From: Himantopus leucocephalus
Taxonomy: Eukaryota > Chordata > Aves > Charadriiformes > Recurvirostridae
Length of the DNA: 64,000 nt
Direction of reading: 5' to 3'
Assembly: GCA_003993805.1 (NCBI GenBank)
Contig: RSEF01000001.1
Coordinates: forward strand, 210,659,133-210,723,132
The translations under genes and the position numbers were made by a program. Positions 1 to 12,114 of the stretch are shown one piece after another (position 1 is the stretch's first letter; each line of letters opens with the position of its first letter). The notes beneath the pieces were generated by a model, which searched no databases, was not told the origin of the DNA, and saw nothing but the letters and a program-made list of their open reading frames with translations.

Positions 1-1792
1 AGAACAACAAATTTACCCTTTGGCGTGTGATCGGACACACCAGGATGATCTTTATCTTCATGTTCTGATACAGACACAGTTTTTAGAAATGTGCTCAGTG
101 GTTGTGTCACAATTGGAAAATGTGCTTGAGCTATTTAAATGATTTAGGCCTCAGAGAACCAAAAGACAAAATAACTTTACAACTGGACTCTAATTTCTGT
201 GCTTGGTTTTCATCCTCCTGCAGCCTATGGCTGCAGTGCCTATGGCACTTCCCCAGCACAGAGGGACACAGGAAGGATACCAACATTGCAATATGCTCTG
301 TAAGAAAGACCACAAAACTACCTTAGACTGCTAAAATATCCTCTCTTTTTAAAAATAAATCTTGAAAAAGTTAGTGTTCCCTATATTATAATCCATGACA
401 ATTAACCTAGACACAGGGTGTATTTCCAATTGTAAGGTAATGTAGCATTACTTCAAAGAGGTGTCAAAAACAATCATAGGCTAATGAGATTCTACATGAA
501 CCACCTGCTGGCTGCTTTCAATTAGATAAAACACCTTTGCTGGAAGTGAGGAAAACCTTTTCATTATTTGCAAATGAGTTACACAACAGAAAGTGATAAC
601 AGGAAAAGAAATGAGAAACTAATAGGACAGTCTGAGCTTCCCAGCTCTACTCCCATCCTCATAATTCCTCTCTGGCAAAAAAAGAAAAAAAGAAAAAAAG
701 AAAAAAAGAAAAAAAGAAAAAAAGAAACACTAATGATGGCAATACCAAGTGTCCAAAGACACTGAAGAAAAACACAGAGGAAAGCTGCATGAATAACTGA
801 CATGTCAGTTCACTGGCACCCCTAGAAAAATGTTAAAATAAATTGCTTTGGGTCAGATGAAGCATTTTGTTCAATTCAAGATGAAATGTTCTGTTTTGCA
901 TTTCAGTTGTCATTTTTTTAGAAGAAAAATAGAGGGATCTTTTAAAAAAAAAGTTTATCTTAAATCATATAGTTATTGTGTTTAAAATATTTCAATTATT
1001 TCAGATTTCAGAATATCTCTTTCGGGGAAGGAGGTGATCGAGAATAGTTTGACAAAACTTGATATAAATTTGCAAAAAGTCCCAGTCTAGCCAGATCTAC
1101 ATTTTATACATTTGTTTATGCAAGAAACCTTGGCCCAAAAGAGTATCTTCTGTCCCGCTGAGATTTGGGCGTATCAGTATAAGATCAGAAATCACTTTGG
1201 ATAAGTCTAAATTTAGAGGAAGACTGGCATAAATCAGAAGGTATAGCATCCAACACAGACCCCTTCGAATGGAGGAAGGGGAGTATGGGGCAGAAGTAAG
1301 GCAGATTCCTTCTCTTTTATGTTCATTTTATAGGCCCTTCATACTTTCAAGTGCCAGAGAAAAAATGAGACAGCACAGAAATAAAGGTCTTGCACTCATT
1401 ACATTTCCACCTACCTTATATCAGAGTGTAATGGACATTGACAAGAGAATTTGTGAGACTATTTATATGGACATAAGACTTTCAGATTGGCAAGAAACTT
1501 TCAGGTTAGATTCTTTTTTTCTTACATCATGCTTAAAGTATAATCTTACAGCACTATATTTTTTGAAGCATTGTGAGCGATTTAAAGACCAGCCTATAGC
1601 ACCACGAAAGATGCCTCCAGCGAACTGCTTTGGAACTCTGTACTGTGGATGGGGATTTCCAGGGAGTTTGGGTATTGATATGCTTCTATTAGCTCTGTTA
1701 AAAATATGATTTTTGGGTAATGTGTCTCTTAAAAAGACTCCCTACATGTTCCTCCTGCCATCTAAATCCTGACCTTTATTTTCATAAATTCG
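1..1792. other. No gene recognised; AT-rich unique DNA
   Basis: I see no gene here. One open frame of 146 codons runs at 1269-1709 on the plus strand, but its translation shows no domain, no low-complexity logic and no neighbouring exon signals, so I treat it as chance. A perfect 8-bp inverted repeat with a 3-base loop lies at 218-236 (arms CTGCAGCC and GGCTGCAG). The only clear repeat is the A-rich microsatellite listed separately at 677-724. A conserved exon too short to see by eye cannot be excluded. Confidence 0.6.
677..724. repeat. (A7G)6 microsatellite
   Basis: Six exact copies of an 8-base unit, seven A then one G; the G bases fall at 684, 692, 700, 708, 716 and 724 with perfect spacing. 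The lack of interruptions suggests recent slippage and a likely length polymorphism. The lysine-rich open frame that crosses it is an artefact of the repeat. Confidence 0.95.
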
Positions 1793-2575
1793 TAGAATCA
1801 TAGAATGGTTTAGGTTGGAAGGGACCTTAAAGATCGTCTAGTTCCAACCCCCCTGTCATGGGCAGGGACACCTCCCACTAGACCAGGTTGCTCAAAGCCC
1901 CGTCCAACCTGGCCTTGAACATTTCCAGGGATGGGGCCTCCACAGCTTCACTGGGCAATTTGTTCCAGTGCCTCAGCACCTTCAGAGTGAAAATTCTTTT
2001 CCTGATATCTATTCTAAAACTCCCCTCTTCCAGTTTGAAGCCATTCCCCCTCGTCCTATCACTACATGACCTTGTAAAAAGTCCCTCCCCATTTTTCCTG
2101 TAGGCACTCTTCAGATACTGAAGGTTGTTATGAGGTCTACCCGGAGTGTCCTCCAGGCTGAACAACCCCAACTCTCTCAGCCTGTCCTCATAGGAGATGT
2201 GTTCCAGCCCTCTGATCATATTCATGGCCCTCCTCTGGACCCACTCCAACAGGTCCATGTCCTTCTTATGTTGAGGGCTCCAGATCTGGATGCAGTACTC
2301 CAGGCGGGGTCTCACGAGAGTTGAGTAGAGGGGCAGAATCACCTCCCCTGACTTGATGATCTTGCTTCTTTTGATGCAGCCCAGGACATGGCTGGCCTTC
2401 TGGGCTGTGAGCACACATTGCCAGCTCATGATGAGTTTCTCATCCACAAACACCCCCAAGTCCTTCTCCTCAAGGCTGTTCTCAATCCATTCTCCATCAA
2501 GCCTGTATTTGTGCATGGGATTGCCCTAGCCCACATGCAGGACCCTCCACTTGGTCCAAGTGCAAAACCCCACTT
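1793..2575 (-). mobile_element. CR1 LINE, 5'-truncated, minus strand
   Basis: This is about 780 bases from the 3' end of a chicken-repeat-1 (CR1) LINE. On the plus strand it opens with TAGAATCATAGAATGG, which is the reverse complement of the CR1 terminal octamer repeat, so the element points left. It then shows the typical 3' UTR (the plus strand reads CTAGACCAGGTTGCTCAAAG) and the C-terminal part of ORF2 (separate entry). The 5' end is lost near 2575, as expected from incomplete target-primed reverse transcription. It has no A-tail, which is normal for CR1. The coding part is still open over 212 codons, so this is one of the younger copies in the window. Confidence 0.95.
1878..2516 (-). pseudogene. 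CR1 ORF2 C-terminal fragment
   Basis: A 212-codon open frame encodes the end of the CR1 ORF2 protein, downstream of the reverse-transcriptase catalytic core. Recognisable pieces in order are [15 protein letters not shown], the [31 protein letters not shown] stretch (seen as WVQRRAMN, then [14 protein letters not shown]), [14 protein letters not shown], and the end block [21 protein letters not shown]. The first Met is not a real start: the same frame continues upstream into CR1-like codons and meets a TAG at 2526-2528. The catalytic RT motifs and endonuclease are absent, so it can have no retrotransposition activity. It is an element fragment, not a host gene. Confidence 0.92.
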
Positions 2576-4918
2576 GGTTTTGTTCCCCATCCCATATTTT
2601 CACCATTGAAAAAATATATGAAATATCATCCATGGTTCTTGTTCTACATGAATAAATGAGCTGTTAATAAATAAAAATAAAAATAAAATCAGTGGATGCT
2701 ACCCAGTTCTACAAAAAAGTCAGATTCCTTTCAGTAAAAGACAGAAATCAAAAAGTAAATACCTTCCCTGCTGGTTGACATTTGGGATGAGAAAGAGAAA
2801 ATCAAAGTGGAAGGAAAAGCACAAACCCCTTAACAATGAAAGAATTACTCTTCAAGAAAAAAAAAAAAAAAAAAAACAAATGAANCGAATGAATAAATAA
2901 ATAAATAAATAAATAGCACCTTTGCCTTCCTAGGTGTTTGTGATGAATTACCTTAGCTGAAGGAAGGTTTGAAGGGTCTCTGGATTCCACCAAAAGCCAA
3001 AGAACCTTGTTGGGGGGAAGCAGCCTTATTCCCCTGAGATGTGGAAAAGTGCTTACAAAAGGATTCTTACTTCAGTCAACCGAAAAAAGGTCAGATCCAT
3101 CGGTGATTGATAGAAGCTGAATGCACTGTCACACTTCTTGAAGTTTCAACAGCTGTATACCCTGAAGATATTATTCAAAAAGATGCATTTGGAACCTGAG
3201 TCACAGGCAGAATACAATTTGAGAATCTGCTGTGGCATTAAAAAAAAGCTCACACTTTAGAGGGTTCATCATCCAGAACCATGGCTTTAATACAGACTGC
3301 TGTGGCAACCAGTCCTTGCCTGCAGAGTCTGACAGGGATGAAAGAGAGAGATAATGTATCATTTAGAGGCTGAAACACTGCATGGATTTCCAAGTTAATT
3401 CAAATAAGCCAAGGAGGCCACACACAAAAAAATTGTGTTTATGCAAAAGCAGGCTGAAAATAAGAAGGTGACCAAACTTGCTTTTTCATAATGTATCATA
3501 TGCAAATTAATTTAAAAATTAAGGAAATGAAGCCATGGGTGAGTCTGATATTTCAATATTTAAAGGCAAGAAAGGATTCGTTTTAAATATAAGGCAGTAA
3601 GAAGACTGACTTATCATCATTTGTGGTTCATTAGTCAGTAAAGGTCAGATTATGTCCCAAAGGCACAAATCTACTCAGGGTCACACTAGTCTCAGATCAA
3701 TCCATGGAGAGGACTGTGGTGCATTAAACCTCCATTCCCCCTGCTTTGTAGGATAATTATTTTCTTCTGACTCAGCTCAGCAGCAAATAACCGACCTCTC
3801 CCTCCACGTCCCCTGGCTTCCTTGGCAAGAAGTCTGAGGCATCAGCGCTCCTTTGGCTATGATCCCCCCTTACTGCTGAGTCTCCCCTATGGCTGCCACT
3901 TTTGAAATATATATTTTTTTTATTATTTTTTTTTTTCTCAAAAAGGTCCTCCTCTCTGAACAAGCGGTTTGGTTCGGGCATAGACAGTTATGCGAAAATA
4001 ACCCCGTATGTTCACATTAAACGTAGGTCATTTGCAATACAGAGTTTCTTCTGGGGAGGAAGAAAACTGCAACATGTCCCCCTTGCCCTTTTTGTCAGTT
4101 CATGCCCACAGATAAAATTCAGAAAGCCAAATCAAATTTTATTCCCACTTACACTTTTGCAGAGGTGCTTAATCCAAGATGCAGTCTAACCCTAAAGAAA
4201 AAAGAATAGCATTTTATTTGTGACAAGGCTGACCAACGTGTCTAGCTTTTAAATCTCATATTTAAGCTATTTCTACATGAAGTTTTCCTAATGAATTGTA
4301 TTATTGGTGTGTTACCTTCCAGCACTGCCTACCAGGACATGAGCAGGTAGCGTATCCAGCACTGCTACAGCAGACTGATTGAGAATCATTAGCGAGACAA
4401 AAGGGCAGATGACAGACATTAATGTGAAGGAAGGAAAAATTACCTCATGCCAGGCCCAGGAAGAGTTATAATTGAGTTGTTTCTAAATGGAAAAAGAGAA
4501 ACCACTTTCAGAAGGGAAGCCTATTGATACCCTTATATTGGCTGCCAGGAGGACTGGAACATCATTTTACATCCTAGCGATATAGTGCTTGTTACTTTGC
4601 CTCTGGAAGACCATGACTGTGTAATGACTGGTCCCCAGGGCCACCACAACATCTTCAAAGAGTCACCTCCCACCCTTGAATGTTCATTCTTGGCTATACA
4701 GACTACCAGTGGATGAGGAACAGATTGGTGGGGCTCACCTTGCTCCACAGGTTCTAAATGGATCTGTGCCCTCTATGGCTTTCCAGCCCCTTGCTCTGAC
4801 GTGTGTGTAAACCTAGTGTTCCTGGGATCTGAATGGAAGGCCCCCACAACAGGCTCAGGTAACCCTCTGTGAGACACAACAGCTCAAGGAGAGACAGCTT
4901 TGGAGACAGAGTGTGAGA
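2576..4918. other. No gene recognised
   Basis: This is non-repetitive AT-rich sequence apart from the A-tract and AATA repeat at 2857-2915. A T-rich patch lies around 3907-3938. Short open frames on both strands have no recognisable content. Confidence 0.55.
2857..2915. repeat. Poly-A tract, single N, (AATA)n microsatellite
   Basis: Twenty A residues (2857-2876) are followed by a lone N at 2885 and then about six AATA units (2892-2915). The N probably marks a base or junction that could not be resolved in the low-complexity tract. I looked for a SINE or processed pseudogene body upstream that could own the A-tract and saw none. Confidence 0.9.
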
Positions 4919-5320
4919 GAATCACACAATCACAGAATGGTCAGGGTTGGAAAGGACCTCTGGAGATCATCTAGTCTACCTCCCCTGCCAGAGCAGGTTG
5001 CACGGGACAGCATCCAGGCGGGTTTTGAATGTCTCCGGAGAAGGAGACTCCACAGTCTCTCCGGGCAGTCTGTTCCAGTGCTCTGCCATCCTCAAAGGAA
5101 AGAATTTGCTCCTCATGTTTAGATGGAACTTCCTATGTTCAAGTTTGTGCCCGTTACCCCTTGTTCTGTCACTGGGCACCACTGAAAGAAGACTGTTCCC
5201 ATTGCCCTGGCACCCTCCCTTTAAGTATTTATAAGCATTGATAAGATCCCCGCCTCAGTCTTCTTTTCTCTAGACTAAAAAGACCCAAGTCCCTCAGCCT
5301 TTCAAGAGAAGAGGTTCCTC
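4919..5320 (-). mobile_element. CR1 LINE, 5'-truncated, minus strand
   Basis: The plus strand opens with AGAATCACACAATCACAGAATGG and continues into a CR1 3' region of a different subfamily from the copy at 1.8 kb: it reads GGACCTCTGGAGATCATCTAG, then a block matching CR1 ORF2 C-terminal sequence in reverse. On the minus strand, 4976-5182 translates with [18 protein letters not shown] and [20 protein letters not shown], the CR1 end block. The copy fades out near 5320 beside a stretch matching ...RLRGLGSF-type codons. About 400 bases remain and all catalytic regions are missing. Confidence 0.93.
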
Positions 5321-8300
5321 TGTCCTGTCAAAGTTGCAAATATCTTGGAAAACAGGCCCAGACTAATGACAGGCCTGAGATCTTCTCAAACCTGTTTTGT
5401 CACATATGTATGTCACACCTGCAAAAGAAAGGGGCAATACACTGGATGCAGCTGTGTGCAGCAGCCTCACCATTGCTGTGTGGACTGGAGCACAGTCACA
5501 GCAGAAGCGGTATCTGGTCACAGATGGTCCAAAACTGGGATTAATGAGAGACCAGGACCAGAAGTTACGTTCTTGCTCTGCAGCCATGGCAGAGCACAGC
5601 AACTTTGATGCTGGCATGAGAAGCTGGGGGGAAAGGAAAGATTTCCTCTTTCTTGCCAGTGACTGAAACTACCATTCTGTGCTGTCTTGTTGATTTGAGT
5701 TTATTGATACAAAAATAATTTGGCCTGCTGCTCTTCAAACATATTCTTCAAACAGTCTCTGTAAGATATAGTGCTCATCTTTGTTCACCGAAGGTTATGG
5801 CTGTTGATCAGGATTTGCATGGCTTTTTTATTTCTGTTGATCTCAGATCTGTTGAATAAGAGTTTATTGAAAGGTGTGTGTCACTATTTATGTTTTTTTC
5901 TACATATTTCTAACCCATTAGCTGTTTATTTTACCCTGGTAGATCTTGACGCTTTCATTCCTTGTATCATCTGTGTTGTGCCTTCATCTGCCGTGTTGTA
6001 TCCTGAGCTGTCAGAAGACGCATCAATCCTTAAATCTAGGCCTGAGTGGTGTATATACAGATCAAGTTGAAAGATGCCAAACATAATCAAATGAATATTT
6101 TTTTTTGACTGAACCATTAATATAATTTGGTTGCAAAAATGGTCTCCTGGGATCTCTTTCGTTTTGCATACTACGGACAAGATAATCGCATAATACAGCC
6201 AATTATGCAATATAACATTGCATAATACAGACAAAGTAGACAATGTGGAGAGTCTTTCCTGTTCAAACTGTAGGCTACCACAGTTGCCATGCAAGGATCA
6301 CTCATTCATCTGGAAAACATTTTTCAAGCAGTCCATTAAGTAAAAGTGGCAAAACGTTCAGTGATAAGTAAAGGAGTGAGAAAACTCAAAACGCTGCTTC
6401 CAAGGATGTAAACTTCTTGTTTGTCCTTCAGCTGCAGCAACGAGAAGTGGTAATCCTGAAAGAATTTCATGCCCCACTTGGGTCCAAGGATGACAATTGT
6501 TTTATACAACCAGGTATATTACAGTATTAGTTAATATTATAAACTATAACCTGAATATTCAAACCAAGTACTTGAAAGAGCAAAAGCTAGGAAAATACAT
6601 CCTTCTGCTGCATGTTAGTGGAAAACATTTCCTCTGTATTCAGCATAGTAACACTCTGAACGAGCCCAGCAAACTCTGACACTCTAGCTCTGATTACAAG
6701 TGTCTCTATGTATTACACCCATATTGTCAGGATCATTTCACATGTCACTGAAATGCAGACACCGCTGAAGAAAAACAAACACTTAACAAAGCAATGTATT
6801 AGCTGTAAACAGGCAAGTGTGACATTCCAGTGAGCGAAAAGCAAAAGGTGAAACCATGGCCCTGAAGCTGAAGGTCTGCTTAAATGGATTCACAACAAAT
6901 TGCCTCATTTCCCCTTTTCTCCACATGAATGCAGCAAGTTGCAGTGTTTTCCATGGTGCAGTTCTCCAGTTTGAATATGCAGACAGCCAGCTCACACACC
7001 CAGGGCCAGAGCCAGCATCCCTGGTCTGGCCATGCTCCAGGGAAGACCATGTGGAGTAAACACCAGGGGAGAAACATGCCACAGTATGTTCACATTGGCA
7101 CACGTGGCATACATGCTACATTCAGTTCAAGCCGGGCAGTTCTCAAAAAAAAGACTCTCCCTTTAGTTTCCTGTGAGATTGCACCTCAGATGAACTTTTT
7201 GTGAGGACTGAATCCTCTGGAAGCAAGCAGCCACCCTTTGCTCCACAGTTTGACCCAGGTGGTGTTGACTTATCCACAGTACAGTGGATCCCATTATGCC
7301 AGGGAATCGTCCCATCATCCTCTCCACTAAGGCTACAAATACCAAGAATCCATAGGTACAATCAACCACTATTCAGCAGTACTGGTGCCATTTCCAGTGC
7401 ATCTAGATTAGGATTATGTCATTCTGTTTCATAAAGCAATGTCTCTCTCCTAACCTCTTTTATACCTGCCTTAGATGAGATTTCAAAGACTTATATATGT
7501 TACAATAACACACTGAGGAAAAGAAAACTATATGAAAAGCCATACTTAGATTTTAAATTTTTCAGAACCTTTCCGCAGTCTGTAATTTCAGCAATAGGGA
7601 AAGAATCTCACAGTCAAAGTTAATCACTTCTCCGATCAGCTACCTTATTTACCAGGCTACTGGATACACAATTATTTCGTCTGCATAAAGTTTGCTTTAA
7701 TTTTTAATTTACATGGAAGACCATAAAAGGTACAAGTTTGACATCACTGCAAATGGAAGACCTCTAATTTATCCAAAAAAGGCAAACTGCTTTTACCAAA
7801 GACAAGAGTGATACAAGACAAGAGCAATGCAAGGCTCCTCCTTCACACTTGTGATGTCCCTCAGGTTTAGAAAGAGAGGAGCCACTTCTAAGATGAGTAT
7901 ATACAAAATAAAAATTAAGTACAAGATGACTTGAAAACTGAAGTTTTGCGAGTGTCTTTAGGAATTTTTAATGAAACCATTTCTGAAACCATCTGTTACT
8001 AAGATGGCCAAACTACTCTGAGAAAACCTGGTTAATTTAGCAGTGAAACAGGGCAGGAAATGAGTAGGAAAAAATAGGGTCACCTTTGTGAAGAGTTATT
8101 TTACTGAAAAGGATTTGGAGTCCTCATCTTTGTCTGTTTCTGAACACAATCATTTTCTGCAAACAAACAATACACGTGAACAGCATGGACAGAGATGGAC
8201 AAAATGGAGCAGACATTGGAAGCAAAGCAGATCAACAATGCACGTTGGATGTGAGAATGGACCTGATGTGAGTTTCCACTTTAAACAAGAAAGTATTTAA

Positions 8301-8428
8301 GAAATGCACAGAAAAGTCAAAATAGTTGGACTCTGAACTTCTTTGTGCAGCTTTCAAATCCCATCAGTTCTCCAGAACTTGAATGGTATTTCAGTCTGGC
8401 TGGGCAGGCTGAGTAAGGTCACCTGCGT
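5321..8428. other. No gene recognised
   Basis: Unique AT-rich DNA. Several open frames of 60-122 codons overlap on both strands at 5345-5670, 5926-6294 and 6783-7204; none shows a domain or a consistent exon structure. A perfect inverted repeat at 6202-6226 is listed separately. Confidence 0.55.
6202..6226. other. Perfect 10-bp inverted repeat, 5-base loop
   Basis: The arms ATTATGCAAT (6202-6211) and ATTGCATAAT (6217-6226) are exact reverse complements around a loop ATAAC. An 11-base direct repeat GCATAATACAG occurs at about 6188 and again at 6220, overlapping the right arm. The arms resemble C/EBP or POU-type sites, but that reading is inference; in AT-rich DNA such hairpins also arise by chance. 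Confidence 0.7.
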
Positions 8429-8545
8429 ATCATAGAATGGTTTAGGTTGGAAGGGACCTTAAAGATCATCTAGTTCCAACCCTGCTGCCATGGGCAGGGA
8501 CACCTCCCACTAGACCAGGTTGCTCAAAGCCCCATCCAGCCTGGT
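8429..8545 (-). mobile_element. CR1 LINE 3' end, short, minus strand
   Basis: About 117 bases of CR1 3' UTR. The plus strand reads ATCATAGAATGGTTTAGG, then TCTAGTTCCAACCCTGC and CTAGACCAGGTTGCTCAAAG, almost identical to the copies at 1793 and 40666 and so the same subfamily. Similarity stops near 8545. This is one of the shortest truncations here and has no coding sequence. Confidence 0.93.
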
Positions 8546-11500
8546 CTCATCAGAAATGGCTGATCAAAAGTACCAGTCAGTAACATATGTCTAATATGTT
8601 CCTCAGCTCCCTGTGGCATCTCCTGGGGCACCTGGTCCTTGGTACAGCAAAAGAAAAACCTATGATCCTAAATCACATTCATGTATTTCCAAGCTAGAGA
8701 ATACTATTTTGATGCATGTATTCCTTATTCCTTTCTGAGCTCTTTAATCTTTCCTGCATACTGTTAATTGAATGAGGATAACACTCGAGGTTTAAAATAG
8801 GACTAGAGAAACATTGTTTTGGTGAACCCTGATCCTTTTACAACACACAAAATTCTCCAGCAGAATGGGACATGGGACTGCAAGGAGCTACAAAAACATA
8901 CAGAAATATCTTTTCAGTGTGGCACTCGCAAATGGTAATAGTAAACGCATCTTTGTGAAGTCATATTATCTAGGAATTTCTTAGTAGGGAATCATCTACA
9001 AGGCAAAAGAACAGAGAAAAGAACAAAAAGTCTAACCTTAAAAAACAGATACCAACTGTGAGAGCTGATGGTAAATAGATAAAAATTAATAAAGTGAGCA
9101 GTAGGTGGATGAACGCAAAAGTAGTTTATAGCTACCAGCTTAAATGTATCTCCAGAGGCTCTTTGAAACAGAAACAACAGAGACATAACTGCTTTCCCCT
9201 TCCTTTTCTCTGCAATGCAAAGATGAACTTGATGACTTTGGAAATTTGTGATATTGAGACAAGTCTAGAGTTTCTTAGGCCACCAACGGAGGCTGGAGGG
9301 GACACTGCATGTAGCAATCTACCATTCATTTGGGAACCTTTGGACAAAAACATCCACTCTGCAATGGGTGCAAATTGTGAGAGACACAATGAACACAATA
9401 GTTCATTTGCACATCGGTGTTGGTTTGTTGCCAAGAGGGAGGTGTTTATACTGTTGTTTTCATGATGTAGTTCAAGCAAGAAGATATTGTAATCCAGGGT
9501 CGATGAGTCTTGTAAATGCTGGTGTCCAAGCTCCATGTTAGTGTGCTAGCTTCATACCAAAGCCTCAGCAGAGATTTTCACAAACAAAATCATGAAGTTA
9601 GATTCCTAAATTTGCAGTTAGGAAAGGTATGCCAAAACTTGGTTTTCAAAGTGCTGAGAAGTATCCAGAAATGTTTGCAAACATTAAGTTAGAGTCATAC
9701 CATTTCTTCCCTATCAGTTCTTAAGCACTTTTTATTTATTTGTGTTTTCCCTCAGTAGGTCGCTAATATTGCCTTTGCCGTATCTAACCTTAATGGATTT
9801 TGACAGTTACATTTGACCAAAACCTTTGATTTAAAAACCCTCACACGATTAGCACTGTAGTTATAAAGCTAGACCAACAATCCATCAGTACAACCCAAGA
9901 ACTCTTAAAGGAATGAATATGAATCACTATCAAATGAGACTCAAATAAGAATCATTTCAAAGTCAAGACACAAAGGATTTCTGTAATCTTAGCTTGCTTA
10001 AGGTCTTAGAGGAAGTCAGTGGCAGTGACAGAATGAAAACGCCTTTGCTGTCACTGGAGAACAAAGTCCTCCCAGATTCCTCATACAGACCCCATTTTTA
10101 ACATGAGATAATGTAATAAATCCTACCCTGGTGAACAGGGGAAAAAAATAAATCCAAGGAGCTTCTTTCTTTATAGGGGGATAAATCAGAACAAAAAGGT
10201 GCCCAGTTTTGAAGTGTTGAGAAGGCAAACACAGTTTTTGTAATTGGACCCCTTTTCTCGGGGCGAGTGTCTCATCCAGCTGGGCTCACCATTCTGCAGC
10301 AATCACAGAGGAGTACTCCACTTTCATTCAATATGACATCTCCTCTGTGTATGACTTATTAGTGTGAAGTTGCAGCCTACAGCAAAAATAGAGGCTCAGC
10401 CTCTACTAAGCACTCTCTTCCAGCTAAGTAGGAGAAGTAGTTTACAGCCTTTTAGCTATAAGTAGATCTGATTTTGACTAGAGAATCAGAATACAAGAAT
10501 ATCAAATCTAATTTCCGCAGACTGGGTGACATTACCTAAGTCCTTGTTTTCCAGTACATTTCAGTAATGTACTAAGCATTTGCACAATCCCATCAAGATT
10601 AAAACAAATCAGTAGTGGAAGGAGGAACTGAACCCGTGGCTTCTAGAAAAAAAAAGTCAAAGGTTTTAATTGGGATTCCTATTCTGCCTACAATTTCTGC
10701 CTAAATGCTTCATGACCATTGGTACAGCTAAAATAAATGGCATAAAATATAATCAAGTAACTTCAGAAAAACTGTTCATGTTTCAAAAAATAAAGGACAA
10801 AACATTGCATTCAAAAATATTAGTTTCAGGGAACTGTAAAATTAGCCATATGAAAAGAACTCCAGCAAAAACTCGCCAATAAAGTTGCTGTGATATATTA
10901 ACTTCTAAGGGCGGGGGGGATATTTTTATCATTTTCTGAGAGGCTATTGATAAATTGTACAGAAACATAGTGAAAGAATTGTTGTGTTTGCAAAAACTAC
11001 TGCAAAAAGGCACAGAGTGCCAGAGATGCAAGCACTTTAGTTAATTGTAAAGGTTAGAAAAATTAGAACTAGCTGCATTGCTGCTTATGCCCTCCAAACA
11101 AGTTAAATGAGGCGGAGGTGTAAAGGGAGCTGACCTCTCATGGCTGGCCATTTTAGTGCTCATATAACCAGCTGGCGTTTCTCGCTGCATGAAATAAAAC
11201 CCACGGACCTGCTGGGGACAGGTGCCATGCTGCTGAGTTGTAGTGTCATCACATGGGATTCATTGCCCAAACGCAGAACTTCTCTGCCAAGACTCGCGAC
11301 AGGATGGCAAAGGCAGCTGGGAGCTTGAGCCAATGCTATCAGGTCCCACCAGTTTCTTACTGAAATGCACTCAAATTATTCCCTGCTATTTTTCTTCCAG
11401 TTCCTCAAGTCACCAATTTCAAACAGACCTTTGCCGTGTCCTTCCACACCACATCCCTGTAAGAGGGATTCCAGGCTGGCTATTGATCCCTGCCTTGTTC

Positions 11501-12114
11501 ACCGTGAGCCCTTATGCAGAAATGTCACCCCGCTCCACTCCCTCATACAATTTGAAGGATGCTCTGTGTCTGAACAGAGTCTATTCTTCATTGTCTTTGT
11601 AAGAGATCCTTTGAGATCTTTATATCCCTGTCCTTCCCACATGACCTTCTCTTATTCAATCTTCTCTCTTATTTGTTCATAGTATAGTACCATGAGAAAT
11701 AATTCCCTCCTAACTCTTTTTTTCTCCTTTTCAGATTTGAAAAATAGGCCTTCTCAATTCATTTTTGTGATCTTTCAGTCGATGATGAAACATTTTTCAA
11801 TGGCTTGCAAGCATCTTTTCAGCTCACAATCTGTTTCCACAGCACATGGTACACTTCAAAATTCACCATGTTACATATTTTCATCTTTATTTTTACATTG
11901 ATGTTGCCAAATTTCCAGATTTTACAGAACCTAAAAAATGTTGCCCTACTCTTAACTCTCTGAGCTGTTAACCCACACAAGCACTCCTCATCTCTATCAC
12001 AGAAATTATGGCTTCTAAACTGTATATATTTCACTTGTTTCAAGTCCATATTTGCAGCTTGCATCTCTAGTTTTATCACTTTGAACTCCTTCTCACTGGC
12101 CGTCAGTAACCATT
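8546..12114. other. No gene recognised; possible MIR relic near 10.6 kb
   Basis: Mostly unique DNA. A weak match to the body of a reversed MIR-type SINE is visible at about 10590-10650 (GGAACTGAACCCGTGGCTTC), too short to claim alone. Overlapping open frames of up to 134 codons at 9094-9536 and 119 codons at 11243-11602 lack any recognisable domain. Confidence 0.5.

Noticed and set aside
1269..1709. 146-codon open frame on the plus strand
   Set aside because: No domain or family resemblance, and no splice or promoter context. Frames of this length are expected by chance in 64 kb read in six frames.
1888..2609. Plus-strand frames over the CR1 at 1.8-2.6 kb
   Set aside because: They are antisense shadows of the CR1 ORF2 fragment.
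2857..2876. A20 tract as the tail of a processed pseudogene
   Set aside because: No gene-like body lies on either side.
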